This document shows, one piece after another, positions 1 through 10,500 of a stretch of 64,000 nucleotides of DNA. This stretch comes from Aurantimicrobium minutum (GTDB taxonomy: Bacteria; Actinomycetota; Actinomycetes; Actinomycetales; Microbacteriaceae): NCBI RefSeq assembly GCF_029892845.1, contig NZ_JARXVT010000004.1, positions 149,494 through 213,493 of the forward strand. Direction: 5' to 3'. A model generated the notes under the pieces. It did not search any database. It had not been told where the DNA came from and was given only the letters and a program-made list of their open reading frames with translations. The first letter of the stretch is position 1, and each line of letters opens with the position of its first letter. Made by a program: the position numbers and the translations under genes.

Positions 1-1186
1 AGTCAGACAGGTGGAAGTCAAGAACTGGCGAAGCCAGGATAATTCCAGTCAGACCACCGAAGACGAAGTTGAAGATGAATGCCAGTGCGAACATCATTGG
101 CGTCTCGAAGGTTACTGAACCGCGGAAGATTGTTCCGATCCAGTTGAAAATCTTCACACCGGTTGGTACTGCAATAAGCATTGTCAGCAGAGCGAAGAAT
201 GGCAGAAGTACAGAGCCCGTGACGTACATGTGGTGTGCCCACACAGTCATTGAAAGAGCACCAATCGAGATGGTTGCGTAAACCAATGTCTTGTAACCAA
301 AGATGGGCTTTCGGCTGAATACAGGAATAATTTCCGATACCACACCAAAGAACGGGAGGGCAAGGATATAAACCTCTGGGTGACCGAAGAACCAGAACAT
401 GTGCTGCCAGAGAATTGCTCCACCAGTAGCAGCGTCGTAGACGTGTGCGCCGAAGATGCGGTCAGCAGCTAGACCGAAGAGTGCTACTGCAAGAACGGGG
501 AACACGAGAATGGCCAAGATCGAGGTCACAAGAATGTTCCACGAGAAAATCGACATACGGAACATTGTCATACCAGGAGCACGCATGGTGATGATGGTGG
601 TGATGAAGTTCACCGAACCCATGATTGTTCCGAAGCCACCAAGAGCAAGACCCATCACCCACATGTTTGAACCGATGCCAGGTGAGAACGTCGACGTCGA
701 AAGAGGAGCATAGGCAAACCAACCGAAGCTTGCTGCGCCCTGAGGGGTGAGGAATCCACCAACAGTAATCAATGCACCGAAGAAGTAGAACCAGAAAGAA
801 AGCATGTTCAAACGTGGGAATGCAACGTCTGGAGCACCAAGTTGAATTGGGAGAATTGCATTAGCAAAACCCGCAAACAGAGGTGTTGCCACCAGTAAGA
901 GCATGATGGTTCCGTGCATGGTGAACATCTGGTTGTACTGCTCTTTGGTCTGCAAAACGTTGAGACCTGGAGCGAAGAGCTGAGCACGGATGATCAGAGC
1001 CATGACGCCACCAAGAAGGAAGTACAAAATGGCTGTGATGTTGTACATGTGACCAATGACCTTGTGGTCGGTCGAGGTCAACCACTTCACAACAATGTTT
1101 CCCTTAGACACTGGACGTGTGACGCCAACAGTCTGAGGCTTGCTTGTTGTGGTTACAACAGGGGTGGGAGTAAGAGTTGCACTCAT
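1..1186 (-). CDS. ctaD: Cytochrome c oxidase subunit I (5' part; gene continues beyond the left edge)
   Basis: Catalytic haem-copper subunit of the aa3-type terminal oxidase, a multi-span membrane protein that reduces oxygen and pumps protons. Only the first 395 codons are present. The ATG at 1186 lies 12 nt after the ctaC stop, with AGGG just upstream. Visible landmarks are FTMHGT with the haem-ligand His near residue 91, GHPEVY near 269 (CuB His and the cross-linked Tyr) and the HHM CuB pair near 318. Family members are about 550-580 residues, so roughly two thirds is here. It forms a transcription unit with ctaC upstream. Confidence 0.97.
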   Translation of the reverse strand, partial: MSATLTPTPVVTTTSKPQTVGVTRPVSKGNIVVKWLTSTDHKVIGHMYNITAILYFLLGGVMALIIRAQLFAPGLNVLQTKEQYNQMFTMHGTIMLLLVATPLFAGFANAILPIQLGAPDVAFPRLNMLSFWFYFFGALITVGGFLTPQGAASFGWFAYAPLSTSTFSPGIGSNMWVMGLALGGFGTIMGSVNFITTIITMRAPGMTMFRMSIFSWNILVTSILAILVFPVLAVALFGLAADRIFGAHVYDAATGGAILWQHMFWFFGHPEVYILALPFFGVVSEIIPVFSRKPIFGYKTLVYATISIGALSMTVWAHHMYVTGSVLLPFFALLTMLIAVPTGVKIFNWIGTIFRGSVTFETPMMFALAFIFNFVFGGLTGIILASPVLDFHLSD

Positions 1187-1198
1187 CGCTTTTCCCTA

Positions 1199-2089
1199 CT
1201 ACTTCGACTCGGTAGCGGATGCAACAACATTCGCTTGGTTCTTGTTACGGTCATACTCGGTTCCGAGCTGACCTTCAAAGCCCTGCTCACGCAAGCTCTC
1301 GATGTACGCGTCATATTCCTCTTGGGAAACAACCTTGACCTGGAAAAGCATCTGAGAGTGGAATTCACCACAGAGCTCTGCACACTTTCCTGCGTAGGTA
1401 CCTTCGCGCTCAGGAATGATTGACATGACATTTGTCTTACCTGGAATCATGTCCTTCTTGTAGAGGAAGTCGATGACCCAGAAAGAGTGGATAACGTCGC
1501 GAGCGTTGAGCTGAATTTCGACCTTTTTGCCAACAGGCAAGTAAAGGGTCGGGATTGAAGATTCAAGAACAGAACCTTGTTCAGCTCCTTCTGAAAGATC
1601 GGGCTGAACCTGGATGCCTGAATAGTAGACATCTTCATCGGTGTAGTTGAAGTCCCAAGCCCACTGCTTTCCAAAAGCTTGAATGGTGACATCAGGGTTA
1701 TCAAAACGCTGCTCAATGACTTCTTCATCACGAGCAGTGAGAGCAAAAAGACCAATGATGAGGATCAAAGGGATGACAGTGAAAAGAATTTCGATTGGCA
1801 TGTTGTAGCGCAATTGAACAGGAAGTCCGGTGTCGGTCTTGCGGCGGCGGTAGACAACCATCGACCAGAGCATGAGGCCCCAAGCAATGAATCCGATTGC
1901 GAGAAGAATAATCCAGCTGTTCACCCAGAAATCAGTAACGAGCTGGGTGTGGTTTGTAACTGGAGCAGCCCCAGATACGAAGCCGGGCATGTAACCCGCG
2001 AGCTCCTGATCGGTACATGCCGACAGGGCAAGTACGAGCGTTGCTGCAATTGGAACTGCAGCCCATCGGATTCGACGTGTAGAACGCAC
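1199..2089 (-). CDS. ctaC: Cytochrome c oxidase subunit II, lipoprotein
   Basis: Subunit II (296 aa) carries the binuclear CuA centre that passes electrons from cytochrome c to subunit I. The start is GTG at 2089 with AAAGG 6 nt upstream. The N-terminus is a lipoprotein signal (basic RSTRRIRW, hydrophobic core, then LSAC lipobox near residue 25). Two transmembrane segments follow at about 50-75 and 98-120, and an extracytoplasmic cupredoxin domain holds CAELCGEFHSQM (about 236-247), the CuA ligand set. Its stop is 12 nt before ctaD. The lipobox fits the presence of lnt in this window. Confidence 0.97.
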   Translation of the reverse strand: MRSTRRIRWAAVPIAATLVLALSACTDQELAGYMPGFVSGAAPVTNHTQLVTDFWVNSWIILLAIGFIAWGLMLWSMVVYRRRKTDTGLPVQLRYNMPIEILFTVIPLILIIGLFALTARDEEVIEQRFDNPDVTIQAFGKQWAWDFNYTDEDVYYSGIQVQPDLSEGAEQGSVLESSIPTLYLPVGKKVEIQLNARDVIHSFWVIDFLYKKDMIPGKTNVMSIIPEREGTYAGKCAELCGEFHSQMLFQVKVVSQEEYDAYIESLREQGFEGQLGTEYDRNKNQANVVASATESK

Positions 2090-2192
2090 TATTGGCCTTT
2101 CACAAACACTTGTTCAAATTCGAAACATATCTATCCCGAACATTTCAACTCTACCCTCAGAAAGGGCTGTGAATGTGTAGCAACGTGCTGGA

Positions 2193-2215
2193 TTTTCGCT
2201 CCTCAGAAGCGAAAA
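2193..2215 (-). terminator. Hairpin terminator after erpA
   Basis: TTTTCGCT and AGCGAAAA form an 8-bp stem around a 7-nt loop just downstream of the erpA stop and upstream of ctaC. The stem ends are A/T-rich, so it could work in either direction. No long T tract follows, hence moderate confidence. Confidence 0.5.
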
Positions 2216-2224
2216 GGAAGTTCG

Positions 2225-2581
2225 TTAGTGGAAAGAGTCTCCGCAGGCACAGCTTCCTTCAGCATTGGGGTTATCAATGGTGAAACCCTGCTTCTGGATG
2301 GTGTCTTCAAAGTCGATAGTTGCGCCATCGAGATAAGGAACGCTCATCTTGTCGACAACAACTCCAACTCCCTCAAAATCAACAACCGCATCGGCGTCCA
2401 TAGTGCGCTCATCGAAGTACAGCTGGTAAATCAGCCCCGAACATCCGCCTGGTTGCACGGCAATTCGTAGTCGAAGATCATCGCGACCTTCCTGTTCCAG
2501 GAGTGCGCGAACTTTCTGAGCAGCAGCATCGGTGAGACCAACGCCGTGTGCTTTGGTCTCAGCGGTTGTCGTTTCAGTCAT
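2225..2581 (-). CDS. erpA: Iron-sulfur cluster insertion protein (ErpA/HesB family)
   Basis: A-type carrier that delivers Fe-S clusters to apo-proteins, 118 aa. The three conserved cysteines are visible: PGGCSGL in the middle and CACGDSF near the C-terminus. I chose the ATG at 2581, with AAGGAG 5 nt upstream; a GTG two codons earlier overlaps that SD and is unlikely. A possible -10 (TAGAAT) lies about 40 nt upstream. It sits between an M20 peptidase and ctaC, a common actinobacterial neighbourhood. Confidence 0.93.
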   Translation of the reverse strand: MTETTTAETKAHGVGLTDAAAQKVRALLEQEGRDDLRLRIAVQPGGCSGLIYQLYFDERTMDADAVVDFEGVGVVVDKMSVPYLDGATIDFEDTIQKQGFTIDNPNAEGSCACGDSFH

Positions 2582-2663
2582 TTCCACTCCTTGGAAGGGT
2601 TTGTCTGGGGTATTTCTATTCTAAAAGGACAAGGTGAATGTTGCCTGCAATATTCCTGAGAAC

Positions 2664-4046
2664 TCAAAGTTCACGAGAATTGCATTCCGCAAGAAATAGA
2701 AGATCCGCAACGATAGCTCGTTCAAAAGACTCAATATGCAAAGACTCATTTGGGCTGTGTGCTCGAGAATCGGGATCTTCAACTCCCGTGACTAAAACTT
2801 GTGCAGTTGGAAAAGCTGACACAAAGCTGGAGATAAAGGGAATGGATCCGCCCACACCCATCTCAACGACATCTTTCCCCCAGGCAGTAGTTAGAGAGTG
2901 AGAAATCGATTGTGCTGCCCAACCACTTGTGTCAGTAGAGAACGATTCGCCTAAATTAATGTCTTCAAAATCAACCTGAGCTCCATATGGAACGTTATTG
3001 AGAATGTGGTGACGGACAGCTTCGAAAGCATCTGAAGCTGATTGACCTGGTGCAACCCTGACGCTGATGCGAGCAGAAACACTAGGGAGTAATGTGTTTG
3101 AAGCATTGGCGACATCTGGAATGTCCATGCCTGTAACTGTGATCGAAGGCTGCGACCACAGTCGTTCAAGCACATGTCCATCACCGATAAGAGAGACTGC
3201 GTCTAGGACACCGCTTTCGAGTCTCATTTGGTCATCTTCATACTCAGGTATCTGGGCAATTGAACGAGTAAGTCCCTCAACCTGAACTGAGCCAGTTTCG
3301 GAATAGAACGAAGAGGTCAGCTTGGCAAAAGCCATAAAGGCATCTGGCACAGCACCACCAAACATGCCGGAATGCAATGCATGATCCAAAGTTCGCACCG
3401 TGAGTTTGAACGTGGCATTCCCCCGCAACGTAGTAGTGAGTGCTGGCGTTTCAAGATCCCAGTTCCCTGAGTCGGCAACAACAATGACGTCTGCCTCGAG
3501 CAAGGCGTGATGATCTTTCAAGAAGTTCTCAAATGACGGGGAGCCAAATTCTTCTTCTCCTTCAACAAAGAGAACAATCCCCAAATCAACATTCTCAACA
3601 AGTTCCGGAAGAAGACGAAGAGCTGAAATATGAGCCATGATGCCCGCCTTGTCATCTGCTGCACCACGACCAAAAAGACGTCCGTCTTTCTCAATTGGTT
3701 CAAATGGTTCACTCACCCACACCGCCAGGTCACCCGGAGGTTGAACATCATGGTGGGCGTAAAGCAGAATCGTGGGCTTTCCTTGAGCTGCCTGACGTCT
3801 CGCAACAACAGCGGGCTGTCCCAATTCGTCGCTATCTGACTTCATCGCTCTCAGGATGTGAACTGTGTCAAACAAATTTGTTCCACGAGCCAACTCAGCA
3901 ACTTGTTCAGCACTCTTCACCACCTGTGATGGATCAAAAGAAGACCAGGAAACCGAAGGGATACGGACCAATTGCGTGAGATCGTGCATTGATTGCGGAA
4001 AAGCTTGTGACACCATTGCACGAACGTCAGAAATTGAAGCAGTCAT
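2664..4046 (-). CDS. M20-family dipeptidase (zinc metallopeptidase)
   Basis: Predicted cytoplasmic metallopeptidase of the M20/CPG2 family, 460 aa, probably hydrolysing dipeptides. Metal and catalytic motifs are in order: YAHHDVQPPGD (ligand His and catalytic Asp), GAADDKAG (bridging Asp), VEGEEEFGS (catalytic Glu-Glu), VVADSGNWD (ligand Asp) and a C-terminal AHSPNE His. I place the start at ATG 4046 (MTASISDV). An upstream in-frame ATG at 4079 would overlap the divergent gene, whereas the 4046 start has TAAGAT exactly 7 nt upstream, fitting leaderless translation. Substrate specificity is unknown. Confidence 0.92.
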   Translation of the reverse strand: MTASISDVRAMVSQAFPQSMHDLTQLVRIPSVSWSSFDPSQVVKSAEQVAELARGTNLFDTVHILRAMKSDSDELGQPAVVARRQAAQGKPTILLYAHHDVQPPGDLAVWVSEPFEPIEKDGRLFGRGAADDKAGIMAHISALRLLPELVENVDLGIVLFVEGEEEFGSPSFENFLKDHHALLEADVIVVADSGNWDLETPALTTTLRGNATFKLTVRTLDHALHSGMFGGAVPDAFMAFAKLTSSFYSETGSVQVEGLTRSIAQIPEYEDDQMRLESGVLDAVSLIGDGHVLERLWSQPSITVTGMDIPDVANASNTLLPSVSARISVRVAPGQSASDAFEAVRHHILNNVPYGAQVDFEDINLGESFSTDTSGWAAQSISHSLTTAWGKDVVEMGVGGSIPFISSFVSAFPTAQVLVTGVEDPDSRAHSPNESLHIESFERAIVADLLFLAECNSREL

Positions 4047-4053
4047 GCCGGTA

Positions 4054-4059
4054 ATCTTA
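4054..4059 (-). promoter_or_regulatory. Leaderless -10 element of the M20 peptidase
   Basis: TAAGAT ends 7 nt before the ATG at 4046, and there is no Shine-Dalgarno sequence. Part of the recurring TANNNT-N6/7-start pattern in this window. Confidence 0.6.
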
Positions 4060-4088
4060 TGGTCGAAGCTTTCAAACAAAGGAACATC

Positions 4089-4655
4089 GTGGCTAAGAAC
4101 TCTGAAGAAAACATCACTGCAGACTCAACTGTTGATGAAAACGGTGCTGGCAAAGGTCACGCAACCCCTAGTCGCAAAGAAAGAGAAGCTGCAAATAAGC
4201 GACCTCTCGTTCCCAGCGACCGCAAGGAAGCAGCTCGTTTGGAACGTGCACGCATGAATGAGCAGCGCAACAAGCAGCGAATTGGACTTGCTGCTGGAGA
4301 CGAGCGTTACCTCCCCATGCGTGACCGTGGTCCTCAGAAGAAGTTTGCTCGCGATTTTGTCGATGCCCGTTACAACGTTGGCGAACTGATGGTTCCCTTT
4401 ATGTTCTTGGTCATCATCATGACGTTCATTCCTAGTCTTCCTGTGCAGGAAAGCTCATTCCTAGTGCTCTGGGCTTTCTTCTTTATCGCCCTGACCGATG
4501 TCATGATTTTGGGTGTGCAGCTACGCAAGCGTGTTACAGCTAAATTCGGATCGGTCGATAAGGGCGTTCGTTGGTATGCAGGTATGCGTAGCCTTCAAAT
4601 GCGACCTCTTCGCTTGCCCAAGCCTCAGGTAGCACGCCGCCAATACCCCAGCTAA
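4089..4655 (+). CDS. DUF3043 membrane protein
   Basis: Actinobacterial DUF3043 family, function unknown, 188 aa. It has a charged N-terminal half rich in Lys/Arg/Glu (about residues 25-75). Two adjacent transmembrane segments follow (about 108-126 and 132-150), then a basic C-terminal tail. I chose the GTG at 4089 (VAKNSEEN), with AAAGGA 5 nt upstream. The in-frame ATG at 4059 has no SD and would lie inside the divergent M20 promoter. It converges on pyrD with a 4-nt gap. Confidence 0.85.
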   Translation: MAKNSEENITADSTVDENGAGKGHATPSRKEREAANKRPLVPSDRKEAARLERARMNEQRNKQRIGLAAGDERYLPMRDRGPQKKFARDFVDARYNVGELMVPFMFLVIIMTFIPSLPVQESSFLVLWAFFFIALTDVMILGVQLRKRVTAKFGSVDKGVRWYAGMRSLQMRPLRLPKPQVARRQYPS

Positions 4656-4659
4656 GTAA

Positions 4660-5721
4660 TTAGCGTTGAGCTGCGATCTTCTTCAAAACGCGGTTCATTT
4701 TGATTGCCCACAGAGGGCCGTTGTAAACAAAAGCTGAGTATCCCTGAACCAAGGTTGCACCAGCATCAAGACGCTCTTGTATTTGTTGCGCTGTCTCGAT
4801 ACCGCCGACAGAAATAATGCACATTTCAGCTGGAACAATAGCTCTTATCTGCTTGAGTACCTCTAGTGAGCGCGATGCCAAAGGTGCACCCGAGAGACCG
4901 CCAGCGCCAATAGCTGCCACTTTGTCTGGATCTGATATGAGACCATCACGACTAATTGTGGTGTTGGTGGCAATGATTCCATCTAACTTGAGAGTGACTG
5001 CCAACTGAGCAATTTCAGCGATTTCTTCCTCTGTGAGATCTGGTGCAATCTTCACCAAAAGAGGGGTGGAGCCTGCAGCGGACTTCACTGCTTCGAGCAG
5101 CGGCTTCAAGTGAGATATTTCCTGTAGGCCACGAAGTCCAGGGGTATTCGGTGAGCTGACGTTGACAACGAGGTAATCAGCCAAAGGTGCTAGAAGTTGT
5201 GAACTGATGAGGTAATCCTCAATCGCATTCTCAACTTCAGTAATGCGGGACTTACCAATGTTCACACCAATAACTGGACGATGTTTCAGCGCGCGAAGCT
5301 TCTTCAAACGAGGGACAGCTGCTGCCGCTCCCCCGTTATTGAAACCCATTCGATTAATCAGTGCACGATCAGGGATAAGTCGAAACAGGCGTGGTTTTGG
5401 GTTGCCTGGCTGAGCATGAGCAGTCAGAGTCCCGACTTCAACATGGCCAAAACCAAGTGCATATAGCCCGGAAACCATGGTGACATCCTTGTCGAACCCT
5501 GCCGCCATTCCAAAGGGAGAGTCGAAGTGCAAACCTAAGGCCTGAACATGCAGTTCCGGCACAGGTTTGCTGGCCGCATGCTTGATTCCACGGATACCTG
5601 GCAGTCCTGCAAGTTTGATTACCAATGCACCGAGGTGATGTGCATCCTCAGGATCAAGGTATTTAAAGAACCCTTTGAAAATCAGGTTATAGAACGAGTG
5701 TTCCCCGTTGTGAGTTACCAC
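4660..5721 (-). CDS. pyrD: Quinone-dependent dihydroorotate dehydrogenase (class 2)
   Basis: Oxidises dihydroorotate to orotate with a membrane quinone as acceptor, the fourth step of UMP synthesis. At 353 aa it has the class 2 length, including the N-terminal membrane-associating helices (FYNLIFKGFFKYLDPEDAH). FMN and substrate motifs visible are MGFNNGG, NVSSPNTPGLR (catalytic Ser region), KIAPDLT, ATNTT, GGLSGAPL and ISVGGI. The start is GTG at 5721, 3 nt after the nrdR stop, so the two are co-transcribed. Confidence 0.95.
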   Translation of the reverse strand: MVTHNGEHSFYNLIFKGFFKYLDPEDAHHLGALVIKLAGLPGIRGIKHAASKPVPELHVQALGLHFDSPFGMAAGFDKDVTMVSGLYALGFGHVEVGTLTAHAQPGNPKPRLFRLIPDRALINRMGFNNGGAAAAVPRLKKLRALKHRPVIGVNIGKSRITEVENAIEDYLISSQLLAPLADYLVVNVSSPNTPGLRGLQEISHLKPLLEAVKSAAGSTPLLVKIAPDLTEEEIAEIAQLAVTLKLDGIIATNTTISRDGLISDPDKVAAIGAGGLSGAPLASRSLEVLKQIRAIVPAEMCIISVGGIETAQQIQERLDAGATLVQGYSAFVYNGPLWAIKMNRVLKKIAAQR

Positions 5722-5724
5722 TAC

Positions 5725-6189
5725 TTACTCAGCCTGACCGTTTTGACGCTCAGAACGAAGCGTCTGAACAGCCACTTCGAAATCTTCAAGCGAGTCAAAC
5801 GCCTGATAAACACTGGCGAATCGGAGATACGCAACTTCATCGAGTTCACGTAAGGACGGCAAAATGGCCAGGCCAATTTCGTTGGCTTCAATTTGAGAAG
5901 CACCGGTGGCACGAATGGTTTCTTCTACCTTTTGAGCCAACACTGCAAGATCGGCATCAGTCACGGGACGACCTTGACATGCCTTACGAACACCCGCAAC
6001 AACCTTTTCACGGCTGAAAGATTCGACGACTCCTGAACGTTTGATCACGGACAAAGAAGCTGTCTCAAGCGTTGAGAAGCGGCCATTGCACTCTGGGCAC
6101 TGGCGTCGACGACGGATAGAAAGTCCATCGTCACTTGTTCGCGAGTCAATTACTCGGGAGTCTGAATGGCGACAAAAGGGGCAATACAT
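5725..6189 (-). CDS. nrdR: Transcriptional repressor NrdR
   Basis: Nucleotide-sensing repressor of ribonucleotide reductase genes, 154 aa. The N-terminal zinc ribbon ([13 protein letters not shown] then [12 protein letters not shown]) is followed by an ATP-cone domain from about residue 46 ([16 protein letters not shown]). The start ATG at 6189 has AGAGGA about 10 nt upstream. The hisD stop is 4 nt away, so the order is hisD-nrdR-pyrD. No nrd structural gene or obvious NrdR box was seen in the window. Confidence 0.95.
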   Translation of the reverse strand: MYCPFCRHSDSRVIDSRTSDDGLSIRRRRQCPECNGRFSTLETASLSVIKRSGVVESFSREKVVAGVRKACQGRPVTDADLAVLAQKVEETIRATGASQIEANEIGLAILPSLRELDEVAYLRFASVYQAFDSLEDFEVAVQTLRSERQNGQAE

Positions 6190-6193
6190 TCGA

Positions 6194-7510
6194 CTAATTG
6201 TCCTCTGTGTTGAAACGGATATCTACAGCATCACCGTGTGCGGGTAAATCTTCATCATCGGCCAACACACGAATACCCTGAGCAACTTCTTTGAGTGCAT
6301 CTTTGCTGTACTCAATGATTTGTTGTGGCCGTAAGAATGTGTATGCCCCGAGGCCAGAGGAGAACAAAGCTTGTCCAGCTGTAGGGAGAACGTGATTAGA
6401 ACCGGCGGAGTAGTCACCCAGGCTGACGGGAGTGAAGTCTCCGACGAATACAGCTCCGGCGTTGGTTATCTGAGTAACCAGTTGGGAAGCGTGTTCGCTT
6501 TGAATCTCTAGGTGTTCAGGGCCATAAGCATTGGAGAAGTCGACGGCGACGGAAAGATCATCAACGAGAACTATTGCTGATTGTGGCCCCTCAAGAGCAA
6601 TTTTTACTCGAGCTGAGTGTGGAGTAGCGCATGCCTGTTTGCTGATTTCTGCTTCGACCGCAGCAGCGAGTTCGACAGAGTCCGTTACCAGGACGGCGGA
6701 GGCCATTTCATCGTGTTCCGCTTGAGATATGAGGTCAGCAGCAACGTATTCAGCACGGGCCGACGAATCAGCAATGATAAGAATTTCTGTTGGTCCAGCC
6801 TCAGAATCAATCCCCACACGGCCACGTACAAGGCGCTTCGCAGCCGCAACATAGACATTGCCAGGACCAGTAACAACATTCACCGGCACGAGATCAAGAT
6901 CTTCCACACCGTAAGCAAAAGCGCCGATAGCTCCGGCCCCACCCATGGCATAAATTTCATTCACGTCTAAAAGACCAGCGGCAGCAAGAATTGTGGGGTG
7001 TACGCGACCACCGAAGTGAGCCTGCGGCGGAGAAGCTAAGGCGATTGAACGAACACCGGCAACCTGTGCAGGAACAACATTCATAATGACGCTTGAGGGA
7101 TAGACAGCTTTTCCACCAGGAACGTAAAGTCCCACACGTTCAACTGGCTGCCAACGCTGAGTAATCACAGCACCTGAAGCAATTTCAGAGCTGACTGCTG
7201 GTGGAACTTGAGCCTGAGAGCCAACCCTGACACGCGAAATGGCAGTTTCTAGTGAGCTTCGAAGCTCAGGTGAAAGTCCAGCAACTGCTTCATCGATGTG
7301 TGTTTGAGGTACACGAATTTCATATTCTGACACATTGTCCAAACGCAGAGCTTGCTCTCGTAAGGCAAGCGAACCGTCTGTGCGGACAGCAGTAATGATC
7401 TCACTGGCAACATCAAGTGCCGTATCTACATCTAGCTCAGTGCGAGGAATAAGCCCCAAGAATTGAGCACGAGTAGGACGTGAACCACGCAGGTCAAGAG
7501 TACGAATCAT
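6194..7510 (-). CDS. hisD: Histidinol dehydrogenase
   Basis: Zinc- and NAD-dependent enzyme for the last two oxidations of histidine biosynthesis, 438 aa. Recognisable motifs are [30 protein letters not shown] (metal and catalytic His/Glu), YGPEHLEI and [10 protein letters not shown]. It is 21 nt downstream of dnaE and 4 nt upstream of nrdR. Other his genes are not in the window. Confidence 0.96.
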   Translation of the reverse strand: MIRTLDLRGSRPTRAQFLGLIPRTELDVDTALDVASEIITAVRTDGSLALREQALRLDNVSEYEIRVPQTHIDEAVAGLSPELRSSLETAISRVRVGSQAQVPPAVSSEIASGAVITQRWQPVERVGLYVPGGKAVYPSSVIMNVVPAQVAGVRSIALASPPQAHFGGRVHPTILAAAGLLDVNEIYAMGGAGAIGAFAYGVEDLDLVPVNVVTGPGNVYVAAAKRLVRGRVGIDSEAGPTEILIIADSSARAEYVAADLISQAEHDEMASAVLVTDSVELAAAVEAEISKQACATPHSARVKIALEGPQSAIVLVDDLSVAVDFSNAYGPEHLEIQSEHASQLVTQITNAGAVFVGDFTPVSLGDYSAGSNHVLPTAGQALFSSGLGAYTFLRPQQIIEYSKDALKEVAQGIRVLADDEDLPAHGDAVDIRFNTEDN

Positions 7511-7531
7511 CAGAAGTCCAGTCTAATTCCG

Positions 7532-10500
7532 CTATCCCAGGCAACCTGGACCGAGAAGAGACTTGAGTTCACCATAGAGATCAGAGGAGATATTTACTTT
7601 GGCTGGAAGTTCAAAGACGCGAGCAGTTGCTCCACGAGTGAGCCGCAAACGAACCTCACTGTCACCAGGGTGTCGCTTGAGAACAGCAGAGAGTTCACCA
7701 ATCGTCGCAGAGGTAGCACGAACTTCTGGAAGTACTAGATTGAGCGGTCCTTGCTGGCCAATAACAGCACCCACATCTGGGACGAACATGCTCATGGCCT
7801 GGATATTAAGGCCATCATCACGAACATTGACACGACCCTTGACTGCTAACACAAGGTCCGTTTCCAGCATTGGGCCAAATTCTTGATAAGTGCGACCGAG
7901 CAACATGATGTCCATCTCGCCGCCAAAATCTTCGAGTTTGATAATGCCGTAAGCATTACCCGACTTCTTGGCTATGCGGCGTTGAACCTCAGTGACTAAA
8001 CCTGCCAATACGACAATGTCGCCGTCCATTGTGGAATCACTTGTTGTCAGATCATTGATGGTGACTGTTGCATGTTTGGCCAACTGCAATTCCAGGCCAG
8101 CCAACGGGTGATCGGAAACATAGAGCCCGAGCATTTCTCGCTCAAAGGCAAGCTTGTCCCGTTTGGTGAATTCTGGTCGGTCGGGAACTTGAGAATGTTC
8201 TTCGGCAAATTCGAACATGTCGCCAAAGAGATCGACCTGCCCCAAAGCTTCATTGCGCTTGAGGCTGACGGCAGACTCGACGGCATCCTCGTGGATCTCG
8301 ACCAGGGCACGTCGAGTGTTACCCATGGCGTCAAAGGCACCCGCCTTGATGAGGGATTCCAAGGTCTTCTTGTTGGCTACTTGTGTGGGAACTTTCTTCA
8401 AGAAGTCATGGAATGTCTCGAAACGTCCTTTGTCTGCACGAGCAGCTTTGATGTGTTCGACAACTCCAAAGCCGACATTTCGAATAGCACCCATGCCGAA
8501 TCGAATGTCTTGACCTACAGCAGAGAAAACACCATCTGATTCGTTCACATCAGGAGCGAGGACGTTGAGCCCCATTCGGCGACATTCAGAGAGATAGATG
8601 CCTAACTTGTCTTTCGAGTCGCCCACAGAAGTCAGCAGCGCTGCCATATATTCCGCGGGGAAATTCGCTTTGAGGTAGGCAGTCCAGTAACTGAGCACGC
8701 CGTAACCAGCTGAGTGGGCCTTATTGAAGGCATAGTCTGCGAACGGCATCAGCGTATCCCAGAGAATCTTCACTGCCGGGGCTGAGTAACCATTGGCGAG
8801 CATGCCAGATTCAAAATCAGCAAACTGCTTATCAAGCTCTGATTTCTTCTTTTTACCCATGGCGCGACGCAAAACGTCCGCTTGCCCCAGGGTGAAGCCA
8901 GCAACTTTCTGAGCTACAGCCATGACCTGCTCTTGATACACAATCAAGCCATACGTGGTTCCCAGAATTTCTGAGAGTGGCTCCTCTAACTCTGGGTGAA
9001 TGGGTTCAATTTCTTGAAGACCGTTTTTTCGCAGGGCGTAGTTAGTGTGGGAATTCATGCCCATTGGACCTGGGCGGTACAAGGCGATAACAGCCGAAAT
9101 ATCTTCGAAGTTTGTGGGCTTCAATTGGCGCAACAATGCGCGCATCGGGCCACCATCTAGCTGGAATACTCCAAGGGTGTCTCCGCGAGAAAGCAATTCA
9201 TAAGTTGCTGGGTCAGAATCCAAATCCAATAATTCAGGCTCAACAGTGATGCCTCGGTTGTTCTGAATGTTCACGAGTGCGTCTTGAATAACCGTAAGGT
9301 TACGAAGCCCCAAGAAGTCCATCTTGAGGAGTCCCAGCGACTCGCACGGTGGTTGGTCAAATTGGGTAATGATGGCGCCGTCATCTTCACGTTTCATGAT
9401 GGGGATGACGTCCATCAACGGTTCTGCTGACATGATCACACCTGCAGCGTGAACACCCCATTGGCGTTTGAGGTTTTCGATTCCCTGGGCCGTATTGAAA
9501 ACTGTCTGAGCATCTACATCAGATTCAAGTACGGATCTAAAGTCAGCAGCTTCTTTATAGCGAGGCGCCTGAGGATCCATAATTTCGGTTAAGGTGATGT
9601 CTTTACCCATGATAGAAGGAGGCATCGCCTTGGTGAGCTTCTCCCCTACCGAATAGGGCATACCAAGTACTCGCGAGGAGTCCTTGAGCGCTTGCTTTGC
9701 CTTGATAGTTCCATATGTCACGATCTGCGCAACACGGTCGCTGCCGTACTTCTCCGTGACATAACGAATAACTTCACCGCGACGACGATCATCGAAGTCG
9801 ACGTCCACGTCGGGCATTGACACACGTTCGGGGTTGAGGAATCGCTCAAAGATGAGACCGTGGTGAAGGGGATCTAGTTCAGTGATTCCCATGGCGTAGG
9901 AAGCAAGAGAACCAGCGGCTGAACCACGACCTGGACCAACACGAATTCCTTGCTGACGTGCCCACGCGATGAAGTCAGAAACGACGAGGAAGTATCCGGG
10001 GAATCCCATCTGAATAATGACGTCTACTTCATATTTTGCCTGAGCTTTGTGAGCGTCAGAAACTCCTCCGGGGAAACGTCGTTCCAGACCGGAAGCAACT
10101 TCTTTTTCAAACCAAGAAGCTTCTGTTTCTCCCTCGGGGACAGGGAAACGAGGCATGAGGTCGCGCTTCTCAAAGCTTGTTTCACAGCGTTCTGCGATGA
10201 GCAGAGTGTTGTCACAAGCTTCTGGATAGTCTGCGAATAAGCGACGCATTTCCGCGGCTGACTTGAGATAGAACTCATTCGATTCAAATTTGAAGCGGTT
10301 TGGGTCATCCAGAGTTGAGCCTGACTGAACGCACAACAAAGCAGCGTGAGCATCCGCATCGTGAGCGTGCGTGTAGTGAAGGTCATTGGTGGCAACAAGC
10401 GGCAAACCGAGATCTTTAGAAAGCTTAATTAGGTCGGTGACGACGCGTCGCTCAATATCGAGACCGTGGTCCATGATTTCGACAAAGAAATTCTCTGCGC

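Noticed and set aside
462..722. His-rich open frame and GATGGTGATGATGGTGG-like low complexity
   Set aside because: It lies antisense/out of frame within ctaD, whose true frame there encodes the conserved NFITTIITM segment; the repeat is a codon-usage effect.
914..1423. 169-codon plus-strand open frame
   Set aside because: It runs antisense across the ctaD/ctaC junction, has no SD or recognisable domain, and both overlapped genes are clearly conserved.
1679..2470. 263-codon plus-strand open frame
   Set aside because: Antisense to ctaC and erpA, crosses their intergenic terminator, and shows no domain; a shadow frame.
8072..8539. 155-codon plus-strand open frame inside dnaE
   Set aside because: Antisense shadow of conserved dnaE sequence without a start signal.
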